Counted from the stretch's first letter, positions 1 to 9,484 are shown. The stretch: 58,428 nucleotides of DNA from Flavobacteriaceae bacterium (GCA_018608425.1 JABAZL010000109.1:1-58428); one strand, 5' to 3'. Numbers and translations are program-made. Notes: a model not told the origin generated them from the sequence alone.

Positions 1-11
1 TCGAGAAATAC

Positions 12-41
12 TTGTCAGAAAGCGGATAAGTATTATATTTG
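12..41 (+). promoter_or_regulatory. Bacteroidota-type promoter for the tRNA-Pro pair (TTG at 12-14, 19-nt spacer, TATATTTG at 34-41)
   Basis: Exact match to TAnnTTTG with TTG 19 nt upstream, located 14 nt before the first tRNA. Confidence 0.7.
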
Positions 42-55
42 CGTACCGAATTTTT

Positions 56-130
56 CGGGGTGTAGCGTAGCCCGGTCATCGCGCCTGCTTTGGGAGCAGG
101 AGGTCGCAGGTTCGAATCCTGCCACCCCGA
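56..130 (+). tRNA. tRNA-Pro (anticodon TGG)
   Basis: Acceptor CGGGGTG pairs with CACCCCG; anticodon stem CCTGC/GCAGG with loop TTTGGGA; TTCGAATCC T-loop; no encoded CCA. Confidence 0.95.
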
Positions 131-144
131 CAAAAAATGGAAAA

Positions 145-218
145 CGGGATGTGGCGCAGCCTGGTAGCGCACACGCCTGGGGGGCGTGGGGTCGCAGGTT
201 CAAATCCTGTCATCCCGA
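145..218 (+). tRNA. tRNA-Pro (anticodon GGG)
   Basis: Acceptor CGGGATG pairs with CATCCCG; anticodon stem CACGC/GCGTG with loop CTGGGGG; TTCAAATCC T-loop. Confidence 0.93.
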
Positions 219-220
219 CA

Positions 221-248
221 AAACCATCTGATCTTTCAGGTGGTTTTT
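221..248 (+). terminator. Rho-independent terminator after the tRNA-Pro genes
   Basis: AACCATCTGA / TCAGGTGGTT stem followed by a T run. Confidence 0.75.
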
Positions 249-360
249 TACTTTAAAATAGGCATACTTTTATCATTCTACGAAAGAGTCTTAGTTTTTA
301 AACCATGCATCTTTGTGTGTCCTGTAATTATTCGTATTTTTAAAAATCTAAAATAACTTC

Positions 361-1488
361 ATGAAAAAGTTTACATTCACAATCGCTTTATGCTCATTAT
401 TCTTCAGTAGTTGTGCACAAGACCATGGGCCAAAAATTCAAGATGAATTGGGACCAAAATATATATATGAAACCGTAGTCGATGGAATTGATATTCCGTG
501 GGGTATGACCTTCCTCTCAGCAACTGAGATGTTAGTCACCGAAAAATCTGGAATTCTTTATCATGTTTTGGATGGTGTTAAATCAGAAATATCAGGCCTT
601 CCCGAAATTTATGTGCGTGGGCAAGGTGGTCTTTTGGATGTTACAATTGCACCTGATTTCGAAACTTCAAAAGTAATTTTCTTTACTGCTAGTTCAAGTG
701 ACGGAGAAGCGGCTGGAGGACACACGGCACTTTACAGAGCAAAATTAGAAGGAACATCATTACAGGATTTAAAACAACTTTATAAAGGTGAAGGCAATAC
801 CAAGAAAGGACAACATTGGGGTTCAAGAATAAGTTTTGATGCCGAAGGCCATCTTTATTTTTCAATTGGAGATCGAGGGAATCGGGAAGTAAATCCGCAA
901 GATACTACTCGTGATGGAGGTAAAATTTATCGCCTAAATCAAGATGGAAGTATTCCAACCGACAATCCGTTTTACTACGAAAAAGGAAGCAAACAAGCCA
1001 TATATTCTTATGGGCATCGTAATCCTCAGGGCATGCTTACACACCCCGAAACAGGCGCTATTTGGGTACATGAACATGGCCCAAGAGGTGGTGATGAAAT
1101 CAATGTAATTGGAGCTGGAAAAAATTATGGATGGCCAACAATTACCTATGGTATCAATTATAGCGGAACTCCAATAACAAGCGATACAGATCTCCCTGGT
1201 TTAGAACAACCGCTTTACTATTGGCTTCCTTCGATTGCTCCATCGGGCATGGCGTTTTCAACTTCAGACAATTACCCAAATTGGAAAGGAAATCTATTGG
1301 TTGGTTCTTTGAAATTTGAATATCTAGAGCGTTTGGTCATAACAGATAATGAAGTAAAAGAGCGCCACAAAGTACTGGAAGGTGTAGGCAGAATAAGAAA
1401 CATAAAGCAAGGGCCAGATGGGTTGTTATATCTTGGCGTAGAAGGAAAAGGTATTTTGAAAATAATCCCTCAACCTCCATTAAACTAA
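361..1488 (+). CDS. PQQ-dependent sugar (glucose/sorbosone) dehydrogenase, lipoprotein
   Basis: Beta-propeller sGDH motifs (GxxWGMTFL, GGLLDVTIAPDF, YSYGHRNPQGM, HGPRGGDEIN); lipobox FFSSCAQ. Confidence 0.9.
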   Translation: MKKFTFTIALCSLFFSSCAQDHGPKIQDELGPKYIYETVVDGIDIPWGMTFLSATEMLVTEKSGILYHVLDGVKSEISGLPEIYVRGQGGLLDVTIAPDFETSKVIFFTASSSDGEAAGGHTALYRAKLEGTSLQDLKQLYKGEGNTKKGQHWGSRISFDAEGHLYFSIGDRGNREVNPQDTTRDGGKIYRLNQDGSIPTDNPFYYEKGSKQAIYSYGHRNPQGMLTHPETGAIWVHEHGPRGGDEINVIGAGKNYGWPTITYGINYSGTPITSDTDLPGLEQPLYYWLPSIAPSGMAFSTSDNYPNWKGNLLVGSLKFEYLERLVITDNEVKERHKVLEGVGRIRNIKQGPDGLLYLGVEGKGILKIIPQPPLN

Positions 1489-1495
1489 GTATTCT

Positions 1496-1900
1496 ATGAA
1501 ATATTTACTGTCAATATATTGTATTGGTGTTTTTAGCTTTTTAGGCTATATGCAACAAGAAAAACCTTTGAAGCAAAGTATCTTAGATGGAGAAGAAATC
1601 TATCAAGATTTTTGTCTTCAATGTCATTTAGATAATGGAAAAGGCGTTGAAAATGCATTCCCTCCTTTGGCAAAATCAGACTATTTGCAGAATAATATTG
1701 AGGCTAGTATTCGAGGAATCAAATACGGACTTCGTGGAGAAATTACTGTAAATGGAAACACATACAACGGCGTAATGGTAAATCAAGGGTTAGATGAGGA
1801 AGAAGTTGCCGATGTAATGAACTACATCCTAAACAGCTGGGGCAATAAGGCTGAAAATCAAATCACTGTTGCGCAGGTTTTAGAAGTTCAAAAACAATAG
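1496..1900 (+). CDS. Class I cytochrome c
   Basis: CLQCH heme-binding motif, signal peptide, distal MNYIL region. Confidence 0.85.
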   Translation: MKYLLSIYCIGVFSFLGYMQQEKPLKQSILDGEEIYQDFCLQCHLDNGKGVENAFPPLAKSDYLQNNIEASIRGIKYGLRGEITVNGNTYNGVMVNQGLDEEEVADVMNYILNSWGNKAENQITVAQVLEVQKQ

Positions 1901-1901
1901 T

Positions 1902-2222
1902 ATGGCTTTAAAAGATTTTTTGAATTCTCTGAAGCGTAAAAATAAATCTTATACGATATCGTATATCGCAATTGCATTTCTTTTTACGATTTGGATTCTT
2001 TTTTTAGACTCCAACTCTTGGCTAACGCAAAGGGAATTAGACTCTGAAATTGAAAAGCTAGAACAACAGAAAAGCAAGTTGCGAAAAGCAATAAAAAAAG
2101 ATCAGTACACGATTGACCAGCTCGAAAACCTAGATAGTTTAGAACGTTTTGCACGCGAACATTATGGTCATAAAAAAGACAATGAAACTCTTTTTTTAAT
2201 TGATACCGACAGTATCAAATAG
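1902..2222 (+). CDS. Septum formation initiator family protein (FtsB/DivIC-like)
   Basis: Short bitopic protein: single TM followed by coiled coil, LERFAREHYGHKKDNE motif. Confidence 0.85.
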   Translation: MALKDFLNSLKRKNKSYTISYIAIAFLFTIWILFLDSNSWLTQRELDSEIEKLEQQKSKLRKAIKKDQYTIDQLENLDSLERFAREHYGHKKDNETLFLIDTDSIK

Positions 2223-2230
2223 AAAGAACT

Positions 2231-2262
2231 AAAGTTAAATTTTTGTTCTAAAAATTAACTTT
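2231..2262. repeat. Inverted repeat upstream of parA (AAAGTTAA ... TTAACTTT)
   Basis: 8-bp perfect arms, extended imperfectly by ATTTTT/AAAAAT. Confidence 0.6.
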
Positions 2263-2273
2263 CACGTGGAGAT
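2258..2273. promoter_or_regulatory. Candidate parS-like site (ACTTTCACGTGGAGAT)
   Basis: Central CACGTG palindrome flanked by partial matches to TGTTTCACGTGAAACA, immediately upstream of parAB. Confidence 0.35.
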
Positions 2274-2308
2274 AAATAGTTGTATTTTTAAACATTAATT
2301 AAAAAATA

Positions 2309-3079
2309 ATGGGTAAAATTATTGCAATAGCCAATCAAAAAGGTGGGGTCGGAAAAACAACTACTTCAGTAAACCTTGCAGCTGCAATTGGAGTCCTTGA
2401 AAAAAAGGTTCTATTAATTGACGCTGACCCTCAGGCTAACGCAACATCTGGCTTAGGAATTGATGTTGAAAAACAAGAAAAAGGCACCTACGAACTACTT
2501 GAACACACCGCTAAGGTTGAAGATGTAATCATTAAAACGGAATCTCCGAATTTAGATTTAATTCCTTCCCATATTGATTTAGTTGCAATTGAAATAGAAT
2601 TGGTGGACAAACACGAACGAGAATATATGCTACGTAAAGCCTTAGAAAGCATAAAGGACCAATACGATTATATTTTTATTGACTGTGCTCCATCTCTAGG
2701 CCTTATTACACTGAATGCACTTTCTGCTGCGAATTCAGTTCTGATTCCGATTCAGTGTGAGTACTTTGCACTTGAGGGATTGGGGAAATTATTGAATACC
2801 ATAAAGAGTATTCAAAAAATACACAACAAGGATCTTGACATAGAGGGTTTATTACTCACCATGTACGATTCCCGATTGAGGCTTTCTAATCAAGTGGTAG
2901 AAGAAGTAAAAAAACATTTTGGTAAAATGGTTTTTAAATCTGTCATCCAAAGAAACATTCGCCTGAGTGAGGCTCCAAGTTTTGGAGAGAATATCATTCA
3001 ATATGACGCTACAAGTAAAGGTGCTCAAAACTACTTGAGTTTAGCTCAAGAAGTACTTAAAAAAAATAAAGGAAAATAG
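2309..3079 (+). CDS. parA: ParA family ATPase (Soj)
   Basis: KGGVGKTT deviant Walker A, LLIDADPQANAT, DYIFIDCAPSLG. Confidence 0.96.
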   Translation: MGKIIAIANQKGGVGKTTTSVNLAAAIGVLEKKVLLIDADPQANATSGLGIDVEKQEKGTYELLEHTAKVEDVIIKTESPNLDLIPSHIDLVAIEIELVDKHEREYMLRKALESIKDQYDYIFIDCAPSLGLITLNALSAANSVLIPIQCEYFALEGLGKLLNTIKSIQKIHNKDLDIEGLLLTMYDSRLRLSNQVVEEVKKHFGKMVFKSVIQRNIRLSEAPSFGENIIQYDATSKGAQNYLSLAQEVLKKNKGK

Positions 3080-3081
3080 AA

Positions 3082-3975
3082 ATGGCCAAATCAAATAAAA
3101 AACAAGTCTTAGGTCGCGGACTATCTGCTTTGCTTCAAGACCCAACCAACGACATCAATTCGGTTAATGATAAGAATGCAGACCAAGTTATTGGCAATGT
3201 AATCGACTTAGAATTGGATCGAATCGAAGTAAACCCTTTTCAGCCCAGAACTCAATTTAATGATGAAGCACTCAAACAATTAGCTTCGTCGATTAAGGAG
3301 CTTGGAATCATTCAACCCATTACGGTTCGGAAAATGGATTACAACCAGTACCAATTGGTCTCTGGAGAACGTCGTTACCGTGCAGCAAAATTAATTGGAC
3401 TTACAGCAGTCCCAGCTTTTGTTCGTTTGGCAAACGACCAGGAGTCTTTGGAAATGGCTTTGGTTGAAAACATACAACGTCAAGACTTAGATCCAATAGA
3501 AGTAGCCTTATCCTACCAACGATTAATTGATGAAATCAATGTCACACAAGAAGTACTCAGTGAACGTGTTGGTAAAAAAAGATCTACAATCACAAATTAC
3601 TTGCGCTTATTAAAATTAGACCCGATCATCCAAACAGGTATGCGCGACGGATTCCTTTCCATGGGACACGGAAGAACGTTATTAGCTGTTGAGGATAGAG
3701 CTAGTCAATTAGAAATTTACGAACGCATCATAAAAGGAGATTTAAGTGTCCGGAAAACAGAAGCTATCATAAAAGCACTTAAAAGTGGAGTCGCAACTAA
3801 AATTGCTCCACACAAACCGGTATTCATTCAAGAGGCTATTGAAGATTTTGGAACTTATTTTGAATCTAAAGTTACTATCAGTTATAAAGACGATGGCAAA
3901 GGAGTAATTCATATTCCATTTGACTCACAACAAGATTTCAGTCGGATGAAAAAGTTGCTGAAACGTGAAGAATAA
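3082..3975 (+). CDS. parB: ParB/Spo0J chromosome partitioning protein
   Basis: GRGLSALL N-terminus, NPFQPRTQF, GERRYRAAKL, ALVENIQRQDL, MGHGRTLL. Confidence 0.96.
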   Translation: MAKSNKKQVLGRGLSALLQDPTNDINSVNDKNADQVIGNVIDLELDRIEVNPFQPRTQFNDEALKQLASSIKELGIIQPITVRKMDYNQYQLVSGERRYRAAKLIGLTAVPAFVRLANDQESLEMALVENIQRQDLDPIEVALSYQRLIDEINVTQEVLSERVGKKRSTITNYLRLLKLDPIIQTGMRDGFLSMGHGRTLLAVEDRASQLEIYERIIKGDLSVRKTEAIIKALKSGVATKIAPHKPVFIQEAIEDFGTYFESKVTISYKDDGKGVIHIPFDSQQDFSRMKKLLKREE

Positions 3976-4513
3976 AATTCTCTTAATTCTTATTCTATCC
4001 ATTAGTTTTGTTTCTGCACAAAAATTAGAACTGGATACGTTAACCAGAAAACAACGTCTGATTAAAGATCCGTTGACTCCTTCTAAAGCTGCATTTTATT
4101 CTACAATAGTTCCCGGTTTAGGGCAGATATACACTGAAAAGTACTGGAAACTTCCCATTATATATGGCGGTTTAGGTGCTTCAGGATATTATTACTTTTA
4201 TCAAACCAAACAAATGAATTCTTTTCGAGATATTTACAAAAGAAGGATAGCAGGTTATACCGATGACAAATATGCAAATCGTATTTTTCAAAACGATCAA
4301 TTGATTCAGGGCATGAACTTCCATAAGCGCTACAGAGATTTAGCAGTTTTATACTTTATGGGATTTTATTTATTGAATATTTTAGATGCAAATGTTGGCG
4401 CACATTTGATGCAATTTAACGTAAACAATCAATTGACTTTGCGTCCCCAACTTGAACCGAATCTATTGAATACCGACATGAACTATGGCCTCACTTTAAA
4501 TATTAAATTTTAG
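3965..4513 (+). CDS. DUF5683 domain-containing protein (predicted membrane/secreted)
   Basis: GTG start overlapping parB; signal peptide; PSKAAFYSTIVPGLGQIYTEKYWKLPIIYGGLG motif. Confidence 0.75.
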   Translation: MKNKILLILILSISFVSAQKLELDTLTRKQRLIKDPLTPSKAAFYSTIVPGLGQIYTEKYWKLPIIYGGLGASGYYYFYQTKQMNSFRDIYKRRIAGYTDDKYANRIFQNDQLIQGMNFHKRYRDLAVLYFMGFYLLNILDANVGAHLMQFNVNNQLTLRPQLEPNLLNTDMNYGLTLNIKF

Positions 4514-4516
4514 ACT

Positions 4517-5221
4517 ATGAAAATAGCATTGTTAGGTTATGGTAGAATGGGAAAAGCCATTGAACAAATTGCAATTGAAAGAGGGCATACTATCGTGGCA
4601 AAGATTGACAAAACCGAAAATCAAGGGAATCTATCCCAGGCAGACGTAGCAATCAACTTTAGTGTTCCAGATGCCGCCGTTGCAAACATCAAAGCTGCAA
4701 TGGAAAAACAAATACCCGTTGTTTGTGGAACAACTGGATGGTTGGAGCATCTTAAAGAAGTAGAAGCTTATTGCACACAACATAAAAGTGCCTTCATCTA
4801 TGCATCTAACTTTAGTGTTGGTGTGAATTTATTTTTTAAGCTCAATACAATTTTGGCAAAGTTGATGCACCCACACAAAAGCTATACCCCCCAAATGAAA
4901 GAAATTCATCATATTCATAAACTTGATGCGCCAAGCGGAACTGCAATCACCTTAGCTGAGGGAGTTTTCGAGGAGTCAAAATATACAGACTGGTCTATCG
5001 ATGAAACAAAAGGAGATACCATACTTCCAATTACCGTTGAACGTACAGAAGAAGTCCCGGGTACACATTCCATAGAATATAAATCTGTTGTTGACAGTAT
5101 TTCAATTCAACACGAAGCACATTCGCGTCAAGGGTTTGCATTAGGCGCAGTTATTGCATCAGAATGGATCCAAGACAAAAAAGGTATTTTTACGATGAAC
5201 GACGTTCTAAACATCAACTAA
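4517..5221 (+). CDS. dapB: 4-hydroxy-tetrahydrodipicolinate reductase
   Basis: GYGRMGKAIE NAD-binding motif, VVCGTTGW, HHIHKLDAPSGTA. Confidence 0.96.
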   Translation: MKIALLGYGRMGKAIEQIAIERGHTIVAKIDKTENQGNLSQADVAINFSVPDAAVANIKAAMEKQIPVVCGTTGWLEHLKEVEAYCTQHKSAFIYASNFSVGVNLFFKLNTILAKLMHPHKSYTPQMKEIHHIHKLDAPSGTAITLAEGVFEESKYTDWSIDETKGDTILPITVERTEEVPGTHSIEYKSVVDSISIQHEAHSRQGFALGAVIASEWIQDKKGIFTMNDVLNIN

Positions 5222-5283
5222 ACTGTAACAAAAAAACAAGAAACTCGTCTAAACATTAAACGAGTTACTCCAAAAATAAAATT

Positions 5284-6978
5284 ATGACTGCATCAGAATG
5301 GCTATTATTTATACTTGCAATACAAGTGCTACATTTCCTTGGTACTTTTCGCTTATACCAAAAGGCAGGAAGGAAAAGTTGGGAAGCCCTTGTCCCTGTT
5401 TATAATGCTATCGTTTTAATGCAAATCATCCGCAGACCAAAGTGGTGGGTAATCTTGCTTTTCGTTCCAATAGTAAACCTGATGATGTTTCCTGTGATCT
5501 GGGTAGAAACATTAAGAAGCTTTGGACGAAATCGCTCAATCGATACAGTACTCGGAATACTAACATTGGGATTATACATTTTTATTCCAAATTTTGATTC
5601 TAAAACAACTTATGATAAAGATCGCGACCTCAATTCGAAAACATGGTTTGGGGAATGGATTAGCGCGATGCTTTTTGCTATAATAGCAGCAACGTTAGTT
5701 CACAGTTATTTCATTCAACCGTATATCATTCCAACGGGATCTCTTGAAAAAACACTTCTTATTGGAGATTTCTTATTTGTAAGTAAGGCTCATTATGGTG
5801 CACGTACTCCAACTTCGGCTGTTTCATTTCCTATGGTTCATGATACCATTCCGATTATTAAAAAAAGATCCTATCTAAAAAAACCACAACTCCCCTACTT
5901 CAGACTCCCAGGGTTTCAAGATGTAAAACGAAATGACATCGTTGTCTTTAGCTGGCCTGCAGATACCGTGCGCAGATTTTTTGTTCGCGAAAAAGGAGTT
6001 CAAAAACCCATTGACAAAAAATCGAACTACGTTAAAAGATGTGTAGGGACGCCAGGGGATAGTCTCGAGATCATCAATGGTTTTGTACATATCAACGGTG
6101 AGAAAAGCATACTTCCCGATCGTGCAAAAACTCAATATACACACTACGGATATAACAGCAAAGGGGTATCTTCAAGAAAACTATTAAATGCTGGTTACAA
6201 AGATTTTACTCGAAAATACCGCATCGAAAACATAACACAAGAACGATACAATGCACTTCAACCTTATATATTGGGGCGTTTGTCAGATGACATCAATAAC
6301 TTTATTGTTATCACTCCTTCTGCCGGAATTCCTCCAAAAGTTTTAGGAGAATTAAGACTCAGTGCTAAAGAGCTTTTGGATGCAAAAAAAGATTTAACAC
6401 TCACAATCGCTGAAGCAAAGGAAATTTTAAACACAGGAATTGTTGATAGTATTGTTCAAAAAGTTACCCGAACAAAAAGAGCCAACACCAACTTCTTTCC
6501 CAACACAATTCCGTATGATTGGAATGAAGATAATTTTGGCCCCATCTTGATTCCTAAAGCTGGTATGACAGTAGAGATCAACGAAACAACGTTACCACTA
6601 TACAAGAAAATTATTCGGGTGTACGAAAAAAACGAACTTACAAAAGAAGGATCAACTATCTTCATCAATGGAAAAGAAGCGACAAACTACACCTTTCAGC
6701 AAGATTACTATTGGATGATGGGTGATAACCGTCACCGATCAGAAGATAGTCGCTATTGGGGATATGTTCCTGAAAATCATATTCTTGGAAAACCTGTATT
6801 GGTTTGGTTCAGCATAGATGGAATTAATGATGGAATTAAAAACTGGCGCATTCGTTGGGATCGTATAATGACTACCGTTGGTGGTGAAGGAGAACCAATT
6901 TCGTTCTTCCCCTATGTATTGGCAATTTTCTTAGGATGGCAAGGATGGGTGTATTTCCGTAAACGCAAAAAGGCATAA
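5284..6978 (+). CDS. lepB: Signal peptidase I with N-terminal multi-TM (DUF5684-like) extension
   Basis: IPTGSLEKTLLIGDF Ser box, YVKRCVGTPGDSLEI Lys box, MMGDNRHRSEDSRYWGYVP. Confidence 0.93.
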   Translation: MTASEWLLFILAIQVLHFLGTFRLYQKAGRKSWEALVPVYNAIVLMQIIRRPKWWVILLFVPIVNLMMFPVIWVETLRSFGRNRSIDTVLGILTLGLYIFIPNFDSKTTYDKDRDLNSKTWFGEWISAMLFAIIAATLVHSYFIQPYIIPTGSLEKTLLIGDFLFVSKAHYGARTPTSAVSFPMVHDTIPIIKKRSYLKKPQLPYFRLPGFQDVKRNDIVVFSWPADTVRRFFVREKGVQKPIDKKSNYVKRCVGTPGDSLEIINGFVHINGEKSILPDRAKTQYTHYGYNSKGVSSRKLLNAGYKDFTRKYRIENITQERYNALQPYILGRLSDDINNFIVITPSAGIPPKVLGELRLSAKELLDAKKDLTLTIAEAKEILNTGIVDSIVQKVTRTKRANTNFFPNTIPYDWNEDNFGPILIPKAGMTVEINETTLPLYKKIIRVYEKNELTKEGSTIFINGKEATNYTFQQDYYWMMGDNRHRSEDSRYWGYVPENHILGKPVLVWFSIDGINDGIKNWRIRWDRIMTTVGGEGEPISFFPYVLAIFLGWQGWVYFRKRKKA

Positions 6979-6979
6979 G

Positions 6980-7609
6980 GTGGAACTCGAAATATTCAGT
7001 TCTTATATACCCAATGTAGCAACCCTAGCTGCTCTTGCTCAGCATGAATGCATCAACATTCAAACACAAGCATTCTATCAAAAGCAGACCTATCGCAATC
7101 GCACACAAATAGCTGGTGCAAATGGAGTATTAAACCTTAGTATTCCAATAGAAAAAAATTCCAAAGGTACTCGCTTGGTTGATCAAGACGTATTGATTAG
7201 TTACGAAGAAATGTGGCAGAACAATCATTGGAAATCATTTGTCAGTGCTTATCAATCTTCTCCATTTTTTGAGTTTTACCAAGATGAACTTGAAGCTGTT
7301 TTTTTTAAGGAACACAAAAGACTTCTCGATTTTAACATGGAAATCCTCCAACTTATTACGGATTGGCTCGAGCTGGATACCCAAATCAACATAAGCACGA
7401 AGCAACCCCTATACAATCCAACCGGAGAAGCATTAGTTTCTGCTAAAAAAACCTCCACTCTGCACTTCCCAAAATACATTCAAGTTTTTGAATCTAAACT
7501 GGGGTTTAAATCGAATCTGAATGCACTTGACTTGATCTGTTGCTTAGGTCCAGAAAGCCCTTCTTATTTAAAAAAAATTGATATTACTCCCATCCTAGCG
7601 TTGTCATAA
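6980..7609 (+). CDS. WbqC family protein
   Basis: YxQ(K/T)YRNRTQIAGANGVLNLSIPI and NNHWKSFVSAYQSSPFFEFY motifs. Confidence 0.85.
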   Translation: MELEIFSSYIPNVATLAALAQHECINIQTQAFYQKQTYRNRTQIAGANGVLNLSIPIEKNSKGTRLVDQDVLISYEEMWQNNHWKSFVSAYQSSPFFEFYQDELEAVFFKEHKRLLDFNMEILQLITDWLELDTQINISTKQPLYNPTGEALVSAKKTSTLHFPKYIQVFESKLGFKSNLNALDLICCLGPESPSYLKKIDITPILALS

Positions 7610-8591
7610 TCGGCAGATGATCGGACAACTTGTTGTCATAGGAATTAAAGGCATTTACTTTAAAAACTGGATCCACTAATATAAAATCAATACGAAGTGG
7701 GAAGTAAAAGAAATTGAAGGTGGTTCCAAGTCCCGTTCCAGATTCTTTAAACGCATCATTTCGTCCTTGTTTCAAAGCTCTATAGATGGAAGAGAATTGA
7801 GAATTGTTTAAATCCGTACAAATTATAGAAGGGAGTTCATTTTTGACATTTACAGCTTCAAACTGTTTGATTTGTTCCAATTGCTTTTTGAACACTTGGT
7901 TGAACTTAAGTTGTAAACCTTCGGAATTCCCTTGCGTGATGAGTGTGTCTTTGAGGTTAATTCGCATGGATTCAAGATGCAAATTATAGACACGAGCTTT
8001 CTTACCTCGATGCTCTATGTCTGCATAAATTCCGCTATTTGTAGAGTTATCAAAGTTGATGTAGCCGTTGCCAGTAATTGGAAATTTTGATAAAATTGCA
8101 ATACCCGATTTACCATTAGGCTGAACGGGTTGGATGTAACTGTAAGGATAAGAAGGAAGTTCAGGGGCTTCGTTTTTAGAATATTCTTGAAAACAAATGA
8201 TATCGGGCTGTTCTTGACGAATAAAATACTGAATACTCTTTGGAACATCTTTATTTTTAATCCAATCATAGCGATTGAAAAGGCGAACGTTGTAGGTCAT
8301 AACCTTGAACGTATTGGTACTAGTATGAACAAGCGTTCTTGGAAACTGATACAACAGCCCCCATTCTCCATAGCCAATTAAGAAAGCTACCATAAAAAGA
8401 AGAAAAACCCATTTAGTTCTTAATAGCCAAAAAAGAAAGAAACCAATATTAACAAGTACTACGGCTGGTACAAATAAATTTAAAATTGAAAATTCAAAAA
8501 AAGAAGGAATGCTCCCCATCAACATCAGTTGGAAAATCAATAATAATGCATTAATAAACAGCAATAATTTTTCGAAAAAATTCAATTTCAT
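7584..8591 (-). CDS. Endonuclease/exonuclease/phosphatase family protein
   Basis: MTYNVRLFN, QPDIICFQEY, DLNNSQFSS, DHLPIMTTL motifs; N-terminal TMs. Confidence 0.88.
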   Translation of the reverse strand: MKLNFFEKLLLFINALLLIFQLMLMGSIPSFFEFSILNLFVPAVVLVNIGFFLFWLLRTKWVFLLFMVAFLIGYGEWGLLYQFPRTLVHTSTNTFKVMTYNVRLFNRYDWIKNKDVPKSIQYFIRQEQPDIICFQEYSKNEAPELPSYPYSYIQPVQPNGKSGIAILSKFPITGNGYINFDNSTNSGIYADIEHRGKKARVYNLHLESMRINLKDTLITQGNSEGLQLKFNQVFKKQLEQIKQFEAVNVKNELPSIICTDLNNSQFSSIYRALKQGRNDAFKESGTGLGTTFNFFYFPLRIDFILVDPVFKVNAFNSYDNKLSDHLPIMTTLGWE

Positions 8592-8605
8592 TTGAGAACG
8601 CTTCT

Positions 8606-9484
8606 TTAATTGTCTTTACCAGCTCTGAACAGAAAATCTTTCTCTTCCTGCGTCAAGCTTTCATAGCCAGATGTACTTATTTTATCTAGAATTGCATCAA
8701 TCTTCTGTTGTTGTCCATTTTTGGTTTTATTCTTTGAAACGGTTTGAGAACGATGAACGGTGTGCATGTTCTTCGGTTTCTTAGCTACAAAAAGAGAGCT
8801 GACAAAACCCCATAATCGATCAAGACCCGATCCAATGTCGTTTCCTTTTTGGAGTTGATTTGCATAGAGAAAGCCTATGAAAGCACCGCCTAAATGGGCA
8901 AGTCTACCACCTGCATTTCCATTTGGAATTTGAAGAATATCAACAACAACTAATGCAATACCAATGTATTGAAGCTTCACATTAATAAAAAGCAAACGCA
9001 CTTCTTGATTGGGCGTATAAGTAGCAACAAAAATAAGTATTGCCATTACCCCAGCAGAAGCACCAACTAAAGGAGGATACATGCCGTTGAAAACAGGAAA
9101 CAGATTATATCCAATTAAAAAAACAAGGCCTCCAACAAGAACTCCCAAAAGATAATTCTTTAGGAACTGTTGTTCTGAAAACAAGTTTAAATACATCCGT
9201 GAAACAAAATACAGAAGAACCATATTCCACAGAATATGCATAAAACTTCCATGTAAAAAGCTGTACGTAATTAGTGTCCAAGGACGATAAAGAACTTCAG
9301 TAAAACTAGGTAGCAAATGAAACCAAGACAGAAAGGTAGTGTCTGGAATATTGAATAAATAAAAAAGTGTTTGAAGGAAAAAAGGAATTACAAAAAAGAT
9401 GACATTCAATACAATCAACTTTTCAGCTATCGTAAACCTTTGGTATTTATATTTAAGATTATCGAATGTGCTCATCAGTCCCAA
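8606..9484 (-). CDS. Rhomboid family intramembrane serine protease
   Basis: HGSFMHILWNM, VGASAGVMA, AHLGGAFIG; alternative start at M4. Confidence 0.9.
   Translation of the reverse strand: MGLMSTFDNLKYKYQRFTIAEKLIVLNVIFFVIPFFLQTLFYLFNIPDTTFLSWFHLLPSFTEVLYRPWTLITYSFLHGSFMHILWNMVLLYFVSRMYLNLFSEQQFLKNYLLGVLVGGLVFLIGYNLFPVFNGMYPPLVGASAGVMAILIFVATYTPNQEVRLLFINVKLQYIGIALVVVDILQIPNGNAGGRLAHLGGAFIGFLYANQLQKGNDIGSGLDRLWGFVSSLFVAKKPKNMHTVHRSQTVSKNKTKNGQQQKIDAILDKISTSGYESLTQEEKDFLFRAGKDN

Noticed and set aside
5242-5266. AACTCGT-N11-ACGAGTT hairpin between dapB and lepB
   Set aside because: Short 7-bp stem without a T tract; too weak to call a terminator or riboswitch.
5875-6144. ORF-track minus-strand ORF inside lepB (also 6456-6668)
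   Set aside because: Fully antisense to a strongly supported CDS, with no recognisable protein features; spurious.
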